A stretch of DNA of 64,000 nucleotides from JAGQIB01 sp041393395 (GTDB lineage: Bacteria; ARS69): assembly GCA_041393395.1 (NCBI GenBank), contig JAWKKG010000007.1:124001-188000 (forward strand), in the 5' to 3' direction. The position numbers and the translations under genes are program-made. Shown piece after piece: positions 24,882 to 34,157 of the stretch. The notes beneath the pieces are model-generated. The model was given only the letters and a program-made list of their open reading frames with translations, had not been told where the DNA came from and did not search any database. Position 1 is the first letter of the stretch, and the number at the start of each line of letters is the position of its first letter.

Positions 24882-25046
24882 CGTCTCGCTCCTCGCGTGG
24901 GGAAAGATGCGGAGGTCGAAGGGGGAACCTGACGGCGGGGGCACCGGTTCCAAGCATATCGGGCCGGAGGCTCCCGGGAAAGCGCCGACGTCCGACCGGG
25001 AAGGGAAGCCGGACCGCGAACCGGCCGCCGCGCTCCGGGACGGACT

Positions 25047-25076
25047 TTGACAGCGTGTCCCGGCCGTGACTACCTT
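25047..25076 (+). promoter_or_regulatory. Promoter of the M48 protease gene
   Basis: A perfect -35 TTGACA (25047-25052), 18-bp spacer and TACCTT (25071-25076). The leader would be about 74 nt. Confidence 0.45.
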
Positions 25077-25156
25077 GCCGGCGCGATCGGGCGGCGATGG
25101 GCGGACCGGTGCGGGGCGAGTCCCCGCCCGGCCGGACAGAAGACGGGAGTGTTCGT

Positions 25157-26302
25157 GTGAGATCCGCGGGGACTGTTTTCGCACTCTTGATGGCCGGGGC
25201 AATCGCCGCGCCGGGGCCTGCGAGTGCGCTGCCGCCGGGCAGCACACCGCGAGAGATCGAGCTCGGCGACGAAGCGGCGAAGGACATCGACGACGGCTTC
25301 GAGTTCGTGGAGGACGACGAGGCGCTCGCGAAGCTGCAGGAGATGGTCGACGAGATCGCCGCCGCGAGCCCGCGTCCGGAAATCGAGTACCGGGTCCGGA
25401 TCGTGGATACTCCGGGCGTGAACGCGTTCGTCCTGCCCGGCGGTCACGTCTACGTGACCAAGGGACTGCTCGAGATGGTGGAGTCGGACGACGAGCTCGC
25501 GGGCGTGCTCTGCCACGAGGTCGCGCACAACGTCGACCAGCACGCGATCCGCCGGATGCGCGAGGCGCCGACGAAACGCCTGACGCTCCTCCAGCTCGCG
25601 ACGCTCGTGGCCCAGGCCACGGCCGTGGTGAAGGGAGCCCCCGAGGGCGCGATCCTGGCGTCGGCGGCGGCGAACCACGTGGCCGCGGCGGTGCTGAATC
25701 CGGGATCGGTCGAGGCGGAGATCGAGGCGGATCACGACGGCATCGAGTACATGACGCGCACGCACTACAACCCGGCCGGGTTCCTGACGTTCATGGAGCG
25801 TCTCGCGAGCACGTCCGGCAAGTTCTACGAGGAAGCGCTCGGCATCTACAACACGCATCCGCTCACCCGGGACCGTGTGCTCGCGGCGAAGAACCGACTC
25901 GAGGAGCTCGAGGTCCCGGTGTATCGCCGGCTCGTGACCGACGTCTCCCAGCCGAGCTGGCACCGATTGGATGCCGACGGGAACGTGGCCACCGAGATCC
26001 GCTACCTGAATGATCGCCTTCTCCTGCTCGACGGCTACGACGAGGAGCGTGCCGCCCGAGCCGTGGACACGATTGCGTGGGCGCTGGACCACGAGCTCGG
26101 CGAGGAGCACATCCGGATCCGACCGGCGGAGGATGGCGTGGTGTTCGCTCCCGACGGGGGGCCGCCACTCGCGCTCACGCGAGAGGATGCGGCGCGGAAC
26201 GGCGTCAGTGACCTCGATCTCGCGGACCGTCTCCGGGGCCGGATCGCGTCGTGGGTCGCGGATGATCAGGCGAGGGTTCGGGCGAACTACCAGTTGTATT
26301 GA
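25157..26302 (+). CDS. Secreted/periplasmic M48-family zinc metalloprotease
   Basis: A 381-residue protein with a signal peptide (about 1-22, ALLMAGAIAAPGPASA). The M48 peptidase core is preceded by NAFVLPGGHVYVTKGLLEM. The zinc motif is HEVAHNVDQHA (about 121-131) and the third ligand Glu lies in EAEIEADHDGIEYM (about 195). These match BepA/LoiP-like peptidases that control outer-membrane protein quality. Residues 240-381 form a C-terminal extension with no recognised domain. GTG 25157 has GGGAG upstream and gives a proper signal sequence. Its stop codon lies at the edge of a large palindrome. Confidence 0.88.
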   Translation: MRSAGTVFALLMAGAIAAPGPASALPPGSTPREIELGDEAAKDIDDGFEFVEDDEALAKLQEMVDEIAAASPRPEIEYRVRIVDTPGVNAFVLPGGHVYVTKGLLEMVESDDELAGVLCHEVAHNVDQHAIRRMREAPTKRLTLLQLATLVAQATAVVKGAPEGAILASAAANHVAAAVLNPGSVEAEIEADHDGIEYMTRTHYNPAGFLTFMERLASTSGKFYEEALGIYNTHPLTRDRVLAAKNRLEELEVPVYRRLVTDVSQPSWHRLDADGNVATEIRYLNDRLLLLDGYDEERAARAVDTIAWALDHELGEEHIRIRPAEDGVVFAPDGGPPLALTREDAARNGVSDLDLADRLRGRIASWVADDQARVRANYQLY

Positions 26303-26463
26303 GAGTCGCGTCTCTGGATTTCTGGGGTTTCTCGGAGCTCCTCCGGCTCTCCGACTTCTTCGCTCCTCCTCGGCGTATCTGAAGATACGCTCTCGTCGTC
26401 GCTCATCGCCGGAAAGCCGGAGGAGCACCGAGAAATCCCCAGGAATCCAGAGACGCGACTCTC
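26301..26463. repeat. 163-bp near-palindrome (REP/MITE-like element or bidirectional terminator)
   Basis: The outer 20 bases of the left arm (from 26301) are perfectly repeated as reverse complement at the right end (to 26463). Similarity continues with few mismatches and one indel for more than 50 bp per arm, and the centre is a perfect hairpin GCGTATCT-GA-AGATACGC (26373-26390). Between about 26355 and 26410 the arms are more diverged. It begins at the stop codon of the M48 gene and lies between two convergent genes. Either a mobile palindromic unit or an oversized terminator hairpin is possible. Confidence 0.85.
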
Positions 26464-26492
26464 GGGGGTGGTCGTGAGTGAAGGGTGGGCGA

Positions 26493-26517
26493 CGTTCGAT
26501 GGCTGTGCCATCGAACG
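26493..26517. terminator. Hairpin, 11-bp perfect stem
   Basis: CGTTCGATGGC (26493-26503), loop TGT, GCCATCGAACG (26507-26517). It is in the convergent intergenic region before the symporter stop and could act as a terminator in either direction. Confidence 0.45.
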
Positions 26518-26539
26518 GCCGGCGTCGGAGATCCTGGGT

Positions 26540-26558
26540 CGAAAGCGTGACGCTTTCG
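26540..26558. terminator. Hairpin, 8-bp perfect stem next to the symporter stop
   Basis: CGAAAGCG (26540-26547), loop TGA, CGCTTTCG (26551-26558), 1 bp from the symporter stop codon on the minus strand. Likely part of its terminator or RNA 3'-end protection. Confidence 0.45.
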
Positions 26559-26559
26559 G

Positions 26560-28200
26560 TCAGCGGAGGTACGGGTGCTTCACCGAGAAGTACTCGTCCG
26601 TGGATTGCTTGATCTTGCGGCTGAGCAGGAAGATCGCGAGGAGGTTCGGGGCGGCCATGAGGCCGAGGGCCATGTCGCCGTAGGTCCACACGGTTTCGAG
26701 GGCGAGGATCGCGCCGAGGAACACGAAGCCGACGTAGAGCCAGCGGTACACGGGCACGGCGCGGATGCCGAGCAGGTACTCGGCGCAGCGGTCGCCGTAG
26801 TAGGACCACGAGATCGTCGTGGAGAGTGCGAACAGGAACACGGACAGCGTGACGATCCACTTTCCGAGCGCGCCGAGCTCCGATTCGAAGGCCCAGGTGG
26901 TGAGGGCGGAGGAGTTCTGCAGCGCGCCGCCGGACCACTGGACGCCGTCCGGCACGCGGGTGAGCGCGCCGAGGTCGACCTCGAGCGAACCATTCCAGGG
27001 CTCGCCGACGGAATCGACGAGTCGCGCGTCCACGATGAAGCCGTCGTTCGTCTCGAACGCGATGCCCTGCGGTACGCCGCCGTTGACGGAGAAGGTCCCG
27101 TGGGCGAGAGGGGCGAGCACGGGGGAATCACCGGCCGCGGGCGCCGAATCGACTTCGTGGACGGTCACCGCACCGAGATCGCCGGTGCCGACCTGGTGCG
27201 CGTTCCACGTCCCGGTGAGCACGATCACGAGACCGGTGAGCGAGCAGATCACGATGGTGTCGATGAACGGCCCGAGCATCGCCACGACGCCTTCGCGAAC
27301 GGGCTTGTCCGTCTTGGCCGCGGCGTGGGCGATCGGCGCGCTGCCCTGGCCCGCTTCGTTCGAGAACAGACCACGCTTCACGCCCCACACCAGGGTGGTC
27401 ATGAACACGCCGGCCGCCGTGCCGCCGAGCCCCGCCGTAGGCTGGAACGCCTCACGCACGATGAGAGCGAAGGCCGCGGGAATGTCGCCCAGATGCTTCG
27501 CGAGGATGATCACGCCGCCCACCGAGTAGAGCACGAACATCGCCGGGGCGAGCTTCGACGACACCGCGCCGATCCGCCGGATTCCCCCGATGATCACGAG
27601 TCCGACCAGCGCCGCCATGATCACGCCGGTGATCCAGGCGGGCGCGCCGAGCGCGACCGAGGCCGACAGGCTCACGGTGTTCGCCTGGTTCATGTTCCCG
27701 CTGCCGAAGCTGCAGCTGACGCCGAGGAACGCGAACGCGATCGCGAGCGGCTTCCAGGATTCGCCGAGTCCGCGCTCGATGTAGTACATCGGGCCGCCGG
27801 CGGCCTCGCCCTTCTCGTCGAACACGCGGTACTGCATGGACAGCGTGCACTCGACGTACTTGAGTGCCATCCCGAAGAACGCGGTCACCCACATCCAGAA
27901 GAGCGCACCGGGACCGCCGTAGTGGATCGCCGTGGCGACGCCGGCGATGTTGCCGATGCCGACGGTCGCGGACAGTGCCGTGGTCAGCGCCTGGAAGTGG
28001 GAGATGTCCCCGGCGTGGGTGGGATCGTCGTAGCGACCGCGGACCACGTCCCAGGCGTGGCGAAACGCCCGGACCTGGATGAACCCGAGCCGGAGGGTTA
28101 CGAACAGGCCGGCGGAGAGGAGCAGCGCGACGATCAGCGGAAACGCGGACGGCCAACCCCAGACCCACCCGCTGAGCGTGTTCACGACTTGCTCGATCAT
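26560..28200 (-). CDS. Alanine/glycine:cation symporter, AGCS family
   Basis: A 546-residue inner-membrane transporter taking up alanine or glycine with Na+ (or H+). The family signature is present: ALTTALSATVGIGNIAGVATAI (Na+/substrate site), FWMWVTAFFGMALKYVECTL, GGPMYYIERGLG, FSNEAGQGSAPIAHAAA and the C-terminal TTISWSYYGDRCAEYLLG. About 11 membrane segments. An insert of ~110 residues around 345-460 (TVHEVDSAPAAGDSP to TWAFESELG), largely hydrophilic, lengthens it relative to typical ~450-470-residue members. ATG 28200 follows GGAGGT. It probably supplies amino acids, in keeping with the peptidase genes nearby. Confidence 0.92.
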   Translation of the reverse strand: MIEQVVNTLSGWVWGWPSAFPLIVALLLSAGLFVTLRLGFIQVRAFRHAWDVVRGRYDDPTHAGDISHFQALTTALSATVGIGNIAGVATAIHYGGPGALFWMWVTAFFGMALKYVECTLSMQYRVFDEKGEAAGGPMYYIERGLGESWKPLAIAFAFLGVSCSFGSGNMNQANTVSLSASVALGAPAWITGVIMAALVGLVIIGGIRRIGAVSSKLAPAMFVLYSVGGVIILAKHLGDIPAAFALIVREAFQPTAGLGGTAAGVFMTTLVWGVKRGLFSNEAGQGSAPIAHAAAKTDKPVREGVVAMLGPFIDTIVICSLTGLVIVLTGTWNAHQVGTGDLGAVTVHEVDSAPAAGDSPVLAPLAHGTFSVNGGVPQGIAFETNDGFIVDARLVDSVGEPWNGSLEVDLGALTRVPDGVQWSGGALQNSSALTTWAFESELGALGKWIVTLSVFLFALSTTISWSYYGDRCAEYLLGIRAVPVYRWLYVGFVFLGAILALETVWTYGDMALGLMAAPNLLAIFLLSRKIKQSTDEYFSVKHPYLR

Positions 28201-28312
28201 CCGTCGGACCTCCGGAAACCAGGGGACGAAGCGCGGCGAACGACGTCCGGCGATCCGGTCTTGCCGAGTCGCGCGGGCGTTTGGCACGCTAGCACAGCCG
28301 CAAGGAGGCGTC

Positions 28313-29104
28313 ATGGACTTCGGAATTCGGGATCGGGCGGCGCTCGTGACGGGCGCGAGCGCCGGGCTGGGCTTCGCGTGCGCGTCGGCGCTCGCGGGAG
28401 AAGGGTGTCGGGTCGCCGTCGCGTCGCGCGATCGTGACCGCATCGAGGCGGCCGCGGCCGCGATCCGCGAGGCGACCGGCGGCGACGTCCATGCCGTGGT
28501 TGCCGACGTCTCGTCGCCCGGGGGGCCGGCCGCCGCCGTCGACGCGACGGTGCGCGCGCTGGGCGGCCTCGAGATCCTCGTCACGAATGCCGGCGGGCCG
28601 CCGTCCGGGACGTTCGACTCGCTCGACGAGTCCGACTTCGAGCGCGCGGTCACGCTCACGTTCCGATCGGTCGATCGGCTCGTTCGCGCGGCGCTGCCGC
28701 ATCTCCGCGCCGCGAAGTGGGGACGCATCGTGAACCTCACGTCGATCACGGCGAAGGAGCCGCACGACGGTCTTCTGCTCTCGAACGCGATGCGCCCCGC
28801 CGTGCATGGTCTCGCGAAGACGCTCTCGCGCGAGCTCGCCCGCGACGGCATCACCGTCAACTCGGTCTGTACCGGCTACACCGCGACGGAGCGGCTGCAG
28901 GATCTCGCCGTGTCGGCCGGCCGCCGGCGCGGCGTCTCCGCCGAATCCGTGCTCGACGGATGGCGCGCGAACATCCCGCGCGGGCAGCTCGGACGCCCCG
29001 AGGAGATCGCCGCCGTCGTCGCGTTCCTTTGCTCGGAGGCCGCGTCGGTCGTGAACGGCGTCTCGCTCGCCGTGGACGGTGGCGAGTCGCATTCGCTGCT
29101 CTGA
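28313..29104 (+). CDS. Short-chain dehydrogenase/reductase with substituted active site
   Basis: A 263-residue SDR with the Rossmann nucleotide motif TGASAGLG (about 14-21) and NAG (about 88-90). The Ser of the triad is in VNLTSITAKEPHD. Where classical SDRs have YxxxK the sequence reads SNAMR (Ser157, Arg161): both catalytic residues are replaced. The surrounding segment (LLLSNAMRPAVHGLAKTLS) is well kept, so this is not decay; a divergent SDR subgroup with the SNxxR pattern is more likely. AAGGAGG lies 5 nt before the ATG. Divergent from the AGCS gene. Substrate and even oxidoreductase activity are uncertain. Confidence 0.85.
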   Translation: MDFGIRDRAALVTGASAGLGFACASALAGEGCRVAVASRDRDRIEAAAAAIREATGGDVHAVVADVSSPGGPAAAVDATVRALGGLEILVTNAGGPPSGTFDSLDESDFERAVTLTFRSVDRLVRAALPHLRAAKWGRIVNLTSITAKEPHDGLLLSNAMRPAVHGLAKTLSRELARDGITVNSVCTGYTATERLQDLAVSAGRRRGVSAESVLDGWRANIPRGQLGRPEEIAAVVAFLCSEAASVVNGVSLAVDGGESHSLL

Positions 29105-29276
29105 CGCGATCGGCGTGTCCGAGAACCGCCCGGCGACGTAAAACCTCTGCAAACGACGTCAAGGCGGAGGCAAACGTCGCCATCCTTGCGGAAGTGGCGG
29201 TTGCAGGGCGCCGCGCCCGCTTTCTAACATGGAGCGTCGTCCTGCGAACGGGGCCCCACGTCCTGGGGAGGCGGTC

Positions 29277-29561
29277 ATGACGCGAGAACACCGGTTCGTC
29301 CCGTCCCGGTCCGACCGGGAACCTGATTCGGTCGGCCCCGCGGCGATCGCGGCGACGGGCTCTCGCGCGACCTTCGTGAACCTGCTCGTGGCGGTCGTCG
29401 TCCTGTTCCTGCTGCATCTGTTCTTCGTGCGGATCCCGTCGCACCTCGCGGATCGCCCGGTCGACGAGGGTCGCGGCGCCACGGCGGCCGCGGAGTCCCG
29501 GCCGACCCCGGGTCCCGTCGGCCCCGGTCCCGGCGTGCCGGCCGCTCCCGACCGGAGCTAG
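29277..29561 (+). CDS. Small single-pass membrane protein, unknown function
   Basis: A 94-residue product with one strong membrane segment (about 38-58, NLLVAVVVLFLLHLFFVRIP), a hydrophilic N-terminal ~35 residues, and a Pro/Gly-rich low-complexity tail. ATG 29277 has GGGGAGG at 5-6 nt, which supports real translation; an in-frame ATG at 29229 lacks a site. No family recognised. Confidence 0.55.
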   Translation: MTREHRFVPSRSDREPDSVGPAAIAATGSRATFVNLLVAVVVLFLLHLFFVRIPSHLADRPVDEGRGATAAAESRPTPGPVGPGPGVPAAPDRS

Positions 29562-29663
29562 CCGCCCTCGGCTCATCGTCGTGCCTCGGCGCGGGCGGGC
29601 AGGGTCAGCGCACGCCGCCCTCGGCGCGCCGACGCGACCACGCGCCTCTCCGTCGTGGTGTCG

Positions 29664-29693
29664 TTGAACCCTCGGCCCGGTCACTGATAGGAT
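29664..29693 (+). promoter_or_regulatory. Promoter of the large subtilase gene
   Basis: TTGAAC (29664-29669), 18-bp spacer ending in TGA (extended -10), TAGGAT (29688-29693). Leader about 50 nt. Confidence 0.4.
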
Positions 29694-29750
29694 GGAAGGG
29701 CTTGCCCCGTTCGTGTCCGTCGGTGCTCATCCCCAACATCCGAGGGCCTC

Positions 29751-32700
29751 ATGCGACGCTTCACCGCTCTCCTGGCCGCGTGCGCGCTGCTGATCCCGGC
29801 CGCGTCCCGCGCCTCGCTCCCGACTTCCGGCCCCGGCGAACCGTCGGACCGCATTCCCGACGCGCCGGAGCTGCGTGAGGTCGGGCGGACCCGGTTCGTT
29901 CCCGCGCCGAAGAGTCTGGCCACCGAGATCCGCCTCGCGAACGGACTGCAGTTCGACACCCGCCGGGGAGAACCGACCCTCCCGCGCGGCCTGGCCCTCG
30001 AGGCCGTCCCCGCCCCCGGCGAGCGCATCTCGCTGATCGTGCAGGTGGCCTCGCCGATCCGGTCCGAGTGGGTGCAGGATTTCGAGGCGGTGGGCGCCCG
30101 CGTGGCGTTCTTCGTCCCGAACTCCGCGTTCCTCGTCCGCTGCGACGCGTCCGATCGCGCCGCGGTCGAGAGCCTTCCCTTCGTGGAGTGGGTGGGCACG
30201 TACCAGCCGGCCTACCGCCTCTCGGGTGAGCTCCCGGTGGGGCGCTCCACGGGCAGCTCCTCGCTGCAGATCCTGCTCTTCGACGACGGGGACGCCGCCG
30301 GGGTCGCGGACTTCGTCCGCTCGCTCGGCGGCACGATCGGCGACGTCTCGGTGAACGATCGCAACCGGATCGTGCGTGCCGATCTCGACGATGCGCTTCT
30401 GCCGATGCTCGCCGCGCATCCGGACGTGCAGTGGGTCGAGCCGCGGGAGATCTTCACGGTCGACAACAACAACGTGCAGTGGGTCGACCAGACGAACATC
30501 TCGAACAACCGCAAGATCTGGGATCAGGGCATCACGGGAAGCGGCCAGATCATCATGGTCGGCGACTCGGGCATCCGGACCTCGCATCAGATGTTCGTCG
30601 ACTCGTTCGTGCCGATCACGGACTTCGGCGACTTCCCGACGCATCGCAAGATCATCGCGTACCAGCGCGCCGCGACGAACGGCAACATCGTCTTCGGGGA
30701 CACGGGCGGAGCGTCCTATCACGGCTCGCACACCTCGTGCACGACGGCCGGGAACGATGACGGGATCGGAACCAGCAACCGCGAAGGTCTCGCCAAGGAC
30801 GCGAAGATCTACTTCCTCGACGGCGGCGGAACGGACAACTCGATCATCACGCCGGGCGACCTGAACGACTACTTCCGCCCGGCGTACGAGGGCAACGTCG
30901 CCGGTGGCGCGCGCATCTCCACGAACAGTTGGGGTTCCAACGACGGCGGCGCCTACACGATCAACTGCATGACCACGGACCAGTTCGCCTACGACCATCA
31001 GGACTTCCTGATCTGCTTCTCGAACGGGAACGCGGGCGGCACGAACACCGTCGGGTCCCCGGCCGCCGCGAAGAACATTCTCTCCGTGGGTGGAACGCAG
31101 AACGGCACGTCCTCGAACCTGATCTACAGCTCCACGAGCCGCGGGCCGACGGACGACGGCCGTCGCAAGCCCACGGTGTGCTGCCCGGGGCAGTCGGTGG
31201 TCTCGGCCTCGGGTACGAGCGACACCGCCTACCAGACGCTCTCCGGCACCTCGATGGCGTCGCCGAACATGGCCGGCTCCGCTGCGCTCGTGCGGCAGTA
31301 CCTCATGGACGGCTGGTACCCGACCGGCGCGCCGGTGCCCGCGAACGCGTTCACGCCTTCGGCGGCCCTGCTCCGTGCCCTCATGATCAACTCCGGCGAC
31401 GACAACTTCGCCGCGTTCACGTTCCCGGACAACAACATCGGCTGGGGCCGGATCCTGCTGGACGACATCCTGTTCTTCCCGGGTGACACGCGCCGCACCG
31501 TGATGGCGGACGAGCCGGACGGCATCGCGACCGGCGAGGTGCGCGAGTACGAGGTGTACGTCTCCGGCTCGACCGAGGACCTCAAGATCTCGCTCGTGTG
31601 GCCGGATCCGGCGTCGACGCCGGCCGCCGGTTCGAACCTCGTGAACGACCTCGACCTGGTCGTCACGCAGGGAGCCACGACCTGGCTCGGCAACGTGTTC
31701 TCCGGCGGCCAGTCGATCACCGGCGGCACGAAGGACGGCGTCAACGTCGAGGAGTGCGTGCGACGCGCCACGCCGACCGTGGGTCACTACACGATCCGCG
31801 TGGAAGGCGCGAACGTGCCGTTCGGGCCGGTCCCGTACGCGATCGTCGTGTCCGGCGTGCTCGGCGGCGACGCGGGCGTGCTTGCGCTCGATCGCGCTTC
31901 GTACTCGCCGGGTTCCTCGCTCGGGATCCGGGTGGAGGACACGGACGCGGGCGGTTCGGTGACGGTGTCCGTGGAGTCGACCACCGAGAGCACGCCCGAG
32001 AACATCGTGATCACCGGTTCGAACGGCGTCTACGAGGGTTCCGTGCCGCTGACGTTCTCGGCGCCGACCGCGAACGGTCAGCTCTCCGTTGCGGACGGCG
32101 ACGTCATCACGGTGACGTACGTGGACGCGAACCCGTCGCACACCACGATCGCGACCGCCACCGTCGAGGCCGACGATCCGGAGATCACGGACGTCGTGGC
32201 GAGCCCGGCCGGCAATTCCGTTCTCGTCTCCTGGACGACGGACGTGCTGGCGACGTCGCGGATCGAGTACGGCACGACGACGGGGCTCGGCACGTTCTCG
32301 ACCGAGGACGCGTCGCTGGTCTCCAGCCACGCGCACGAGGTGAAGGGACTCCAGCCCGAGACGACGTACTACTTCGACGTCCTCTCGTCCACGCACGAGG
32401 GCAACGAGGTGCGTGACGACTTCGGCGGGATGCACTACCGGTTCACCACCGGCAAGCGTCCCGACGTGCTGCTCGTGAACTCCGATCCGAATACCACGCT
32501 GAACTTCGACTACTACCACCAGGCCATGGCGTCGACGGGCTGGACGTACGACGTCTGGAACAAGGCCCAGGCGGACGATCCGGAGATCGGCGACTCGAAC
32601 TCCGGCCTGCGCTCGTACAAGGCCGTCTGGTGGCAGGTCGGCTGGGAGAAGTACCCGCAGTTCGAGCGCGCGGAGCGTGACTCGCTCGCGCTGTTCCACG

Positions 32701-34157
32701 ACGGCGGTGCGCGCATCGCGTGGGTCTCGCACGACGTGGCGTGGGCGTTCTCGAACCTGACGTCCGGCTTCTACAGCGCGAATCGTCTGCAGTGGCTGCA
32801 GGACTACTGGCACGGCGCTTACAACTCGGATCCCGCCACCTGGTCGCTCACCCTCGGCTACGTCGGGGACCCGATCTCCGGCCCGTACACGGCCGGTGTC
32901 TCGTACACGCCGTTCCGGTCCGGGGCCGCGGGTGACGAGGTGACCGCGCTGAACGGCGCCGGCACGGGCACGCCGCTGTGGCGGAACAACGACGCGATCG
33001 CCGGCGACGTCGGAGTCCGGTGGGAGTCCTCGGGACCGCTCGGCACGCTCGGCAACGGCGTCTGGGGCGGACAAACCACGCGTACGGCGAGCATGTTCTT
33101 CGAGTGGATCAACCTGAACGCCGCCAGCCCGAACAACTCGGTCCGGAACGACGTGCTCGATCGCACGCTGATCTGGCTCATCGGCGGCGATCATCCGGAC
33201 GCCACCGTCACCGCGCCGAACGGGGGACAGAACTTCACGACGAGTCCCGTGTCGATCGCGTGGACGGCGTCGACGGACACCGGCAACGGCCGCAACCTCG
33301 CCGCCACCCGCCTCGAGTACTCGGACGACGGCGGCATGAGCTGGAATCTGATCACCGCGTCGCCGGGGACGTCGCCGTACTCGTGGAACGTGTCGGCCCT
33401 GCCGACCGGCGATCGCTATCGCGTACGGGTCGTGGTGGACGACGACGGCAGTCCGAGCCTCGGCGGCGCGGACGCCTCCGACGCCGACTTCACGATCGCG
33501 ATTCCGGGCAACGAGACGCGTGGCCCCGTGGTGATCGCCGGCTCGCCGGGCATCACGCCGAACCCCGCCGTGCAGCCGGCGCCGATCGCGCTCGCGGCCA
33601 CCGTGAGTGACGTGCTCACCGGCGGCAGCAACGTCGTCGCGGCCGAGTGGAGCACCGGCGGCTCGCCCGCGCCGGCCGGCACCGGCACCGCCATGACCGG
33701 CGTGTTCTCGTCGTCCACGGTCGACGTCTCCGCGAACGTCGACACGTCGCTGCTCAGTCCCGGCACGACTTCGCTCTGGGTCCGTGGTCAGGACGCCGCG
33801 GGCAACTGGGGCGAGGCCACGGAGCTCGCGATCTTCGTCAACGGTGCCGCGACCGACGCGCCGCTCGAGCTCCCGTCGGATCGGTTCGCGCTGGCGCAGA
33901 ACCAGCCGAATCCGTTCGGAGTGGACACGCGCATCGCGTTCGCGCTGCCCGCGGCGACCGATGTCTCGCTCGCCGTCTTCGACGTGACGGGCCGCCGCGT
34001 GCGCACGCTCGTTGCGGGCGCCCGGCCGGCAGGTCGTCACGAGATCACCTGGGACGGCACGAACGATCAGGGCGATCGCGTCGCGTCGGGCGTCTACTTC
34101 TACCGTCTCGCCGCGGGCGCGGAGGAGGCGGAGCGGAAGATGATCCGACTGCGCTAG
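29751..34157 (+). CDS. Large secreted subtilisin-like (S8) protease with FnIII-like and FlgD-like C-terminal domains
   Basis: A 1468-residue exported protein: signal peptide (1-22), a ~215-residue N-terminal region resembling an inhibitor-like propeptide, then an S8 domain with Asp in IMVGDSGIRTSH (about 271), His in YHGSHTSCTTAG (about 324) and Ser in SGTSMASPNMAGSAA (about 501). A P-domain-like beta-sandwich follows (GNLVNDLDLVV-type region, about 620-720), then a fibronectin-III-like module (about 810-900), a ~240-residue domain of unknown type, another Ig-like module, and the FlgD-like sorting tail (NQPNPFGVDTRIAF, FDVTGRRVRTL, SGVYFYRL). All three catalytic residues are present. Probably a surface-anchored or secreted protein-degrading enzyme. 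It has its own promoter, and its stop overlaps the convergent gene by 4 bp (CTAG). Confidence 0.92.
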   Translation: MRRFTALLAACALLIPAASRASLPTSGPGEPSDRIPDAPELREVGRTRFVPAPKSLATEIRLANGLQFDTRRGEPTLPRGLALEAVPAPGERISLIVQVASPIRSEWVQDFEAVGARVAFFVPNSAFLVRCDASDRAAVESLPFVEWVGTYQPAYRLSGELPVGRSTGSSSLQILLFDDGDAAGVADFVRSLGGTIGDVSVNDRNRIVRADLDDALLPMLAAHPDVQWVEPREIFTVDNNNVQWVDQTNISNNRKIWDQGITGSGQIIMVGDSGIRTSHQMFVDSFVPITDFGDFPTHRKIIAYQRAATNGNIVFGDTGGASYHGSHTSCTTAGNDDGIGTSNREGLAKDAKIYFLDGGGTDNSIITPGDLNDYFRPAYEGNVAGGARISTNSWGSNDGGAYTINCMTTDQFAYDHQDFLICFSNGNAGGTNTVGSPAAAKNILSVGGTQNGTSSNLIYSSTSRGPTDDGRRKPTVCCPGQSVVSASGTSDTAYQTLSGTSMASPNMAGSAALVRQYLMDGWYPTGAPVPANAFTPSAALLRALMINSGDDNFAAFTFPDNNIGWGRILLDDILFFPGDTRRTVMADEPDGIATGEVREYEVYVSGSTEDLKISLVWPDPASTPAAGSNLVNDLDLVVTQGATTWLGNVFSGGQSITGGTKDGVNVEECVRRATPTVGHYTIRVEGANVPFGPVPYAIVVSGVLGGDAGVLALDRASYSPGSSLGIRVEDTDAGGSVTVSVESTTESTPENIVITGSNGVYEGSVPLTFSAPTANGQLSVADGDVITVTYVDANPSHTTIATATVEADDPEITDVVASPAGNSVLVSWTTDVLATSRIEYGTTTGLGTFSTEDASLVSSHAHEVKGLQPETTYYFDVLSSTHEGNEVRDDFGGMHYRFTTGKRPDVLLVNSDPNTTLNFDYYHQAMASTGWTYDVWNKAQADDPEIGDSNSGLRSYKAVWWQVGWEKYPQFERAERDSLALFHDGGARIAWVSHDVAWAFSNLTSGFYSANRLQWLQDYWHGAYNSDPATWSLTLGYVGDPISGPYTAGVSYTPFRSGAAGDEVTALNGAGTGTPLWRNNDAIAGDVGVRWESSGPLGTLGNGVWGGQTTRTASMFFEWINLNAASPNNSVRNDVLDRTLIWLIGGDHPDATVTAPNGGQNFTTSPVSIAWTASTDTGNGRNLAATRLEYSDDGGMSWNLITASPGTSPYSWNVSALPTGDRYRVRVVVDDDGSPSLGGADASDADFTIAIPGNETRGPVVIAGSPGITPNPAVQPAPIALAATVSDVLTGGSNVVAAEWSTGGSPAPAGTGTAMTGVFSSSTVDVSANVDTSLLSPGTTSLWVRGQDAAGNWGEATELAIFVNGAATDAPLELPSDRFALAQNQPNPFGVDTRIAFALPAATDVSLAVFDVTGRRVRTLVAGARPAGRHEITWDGTNDQGDRVASGVYFYRLAAGAEEAERKMIRLR

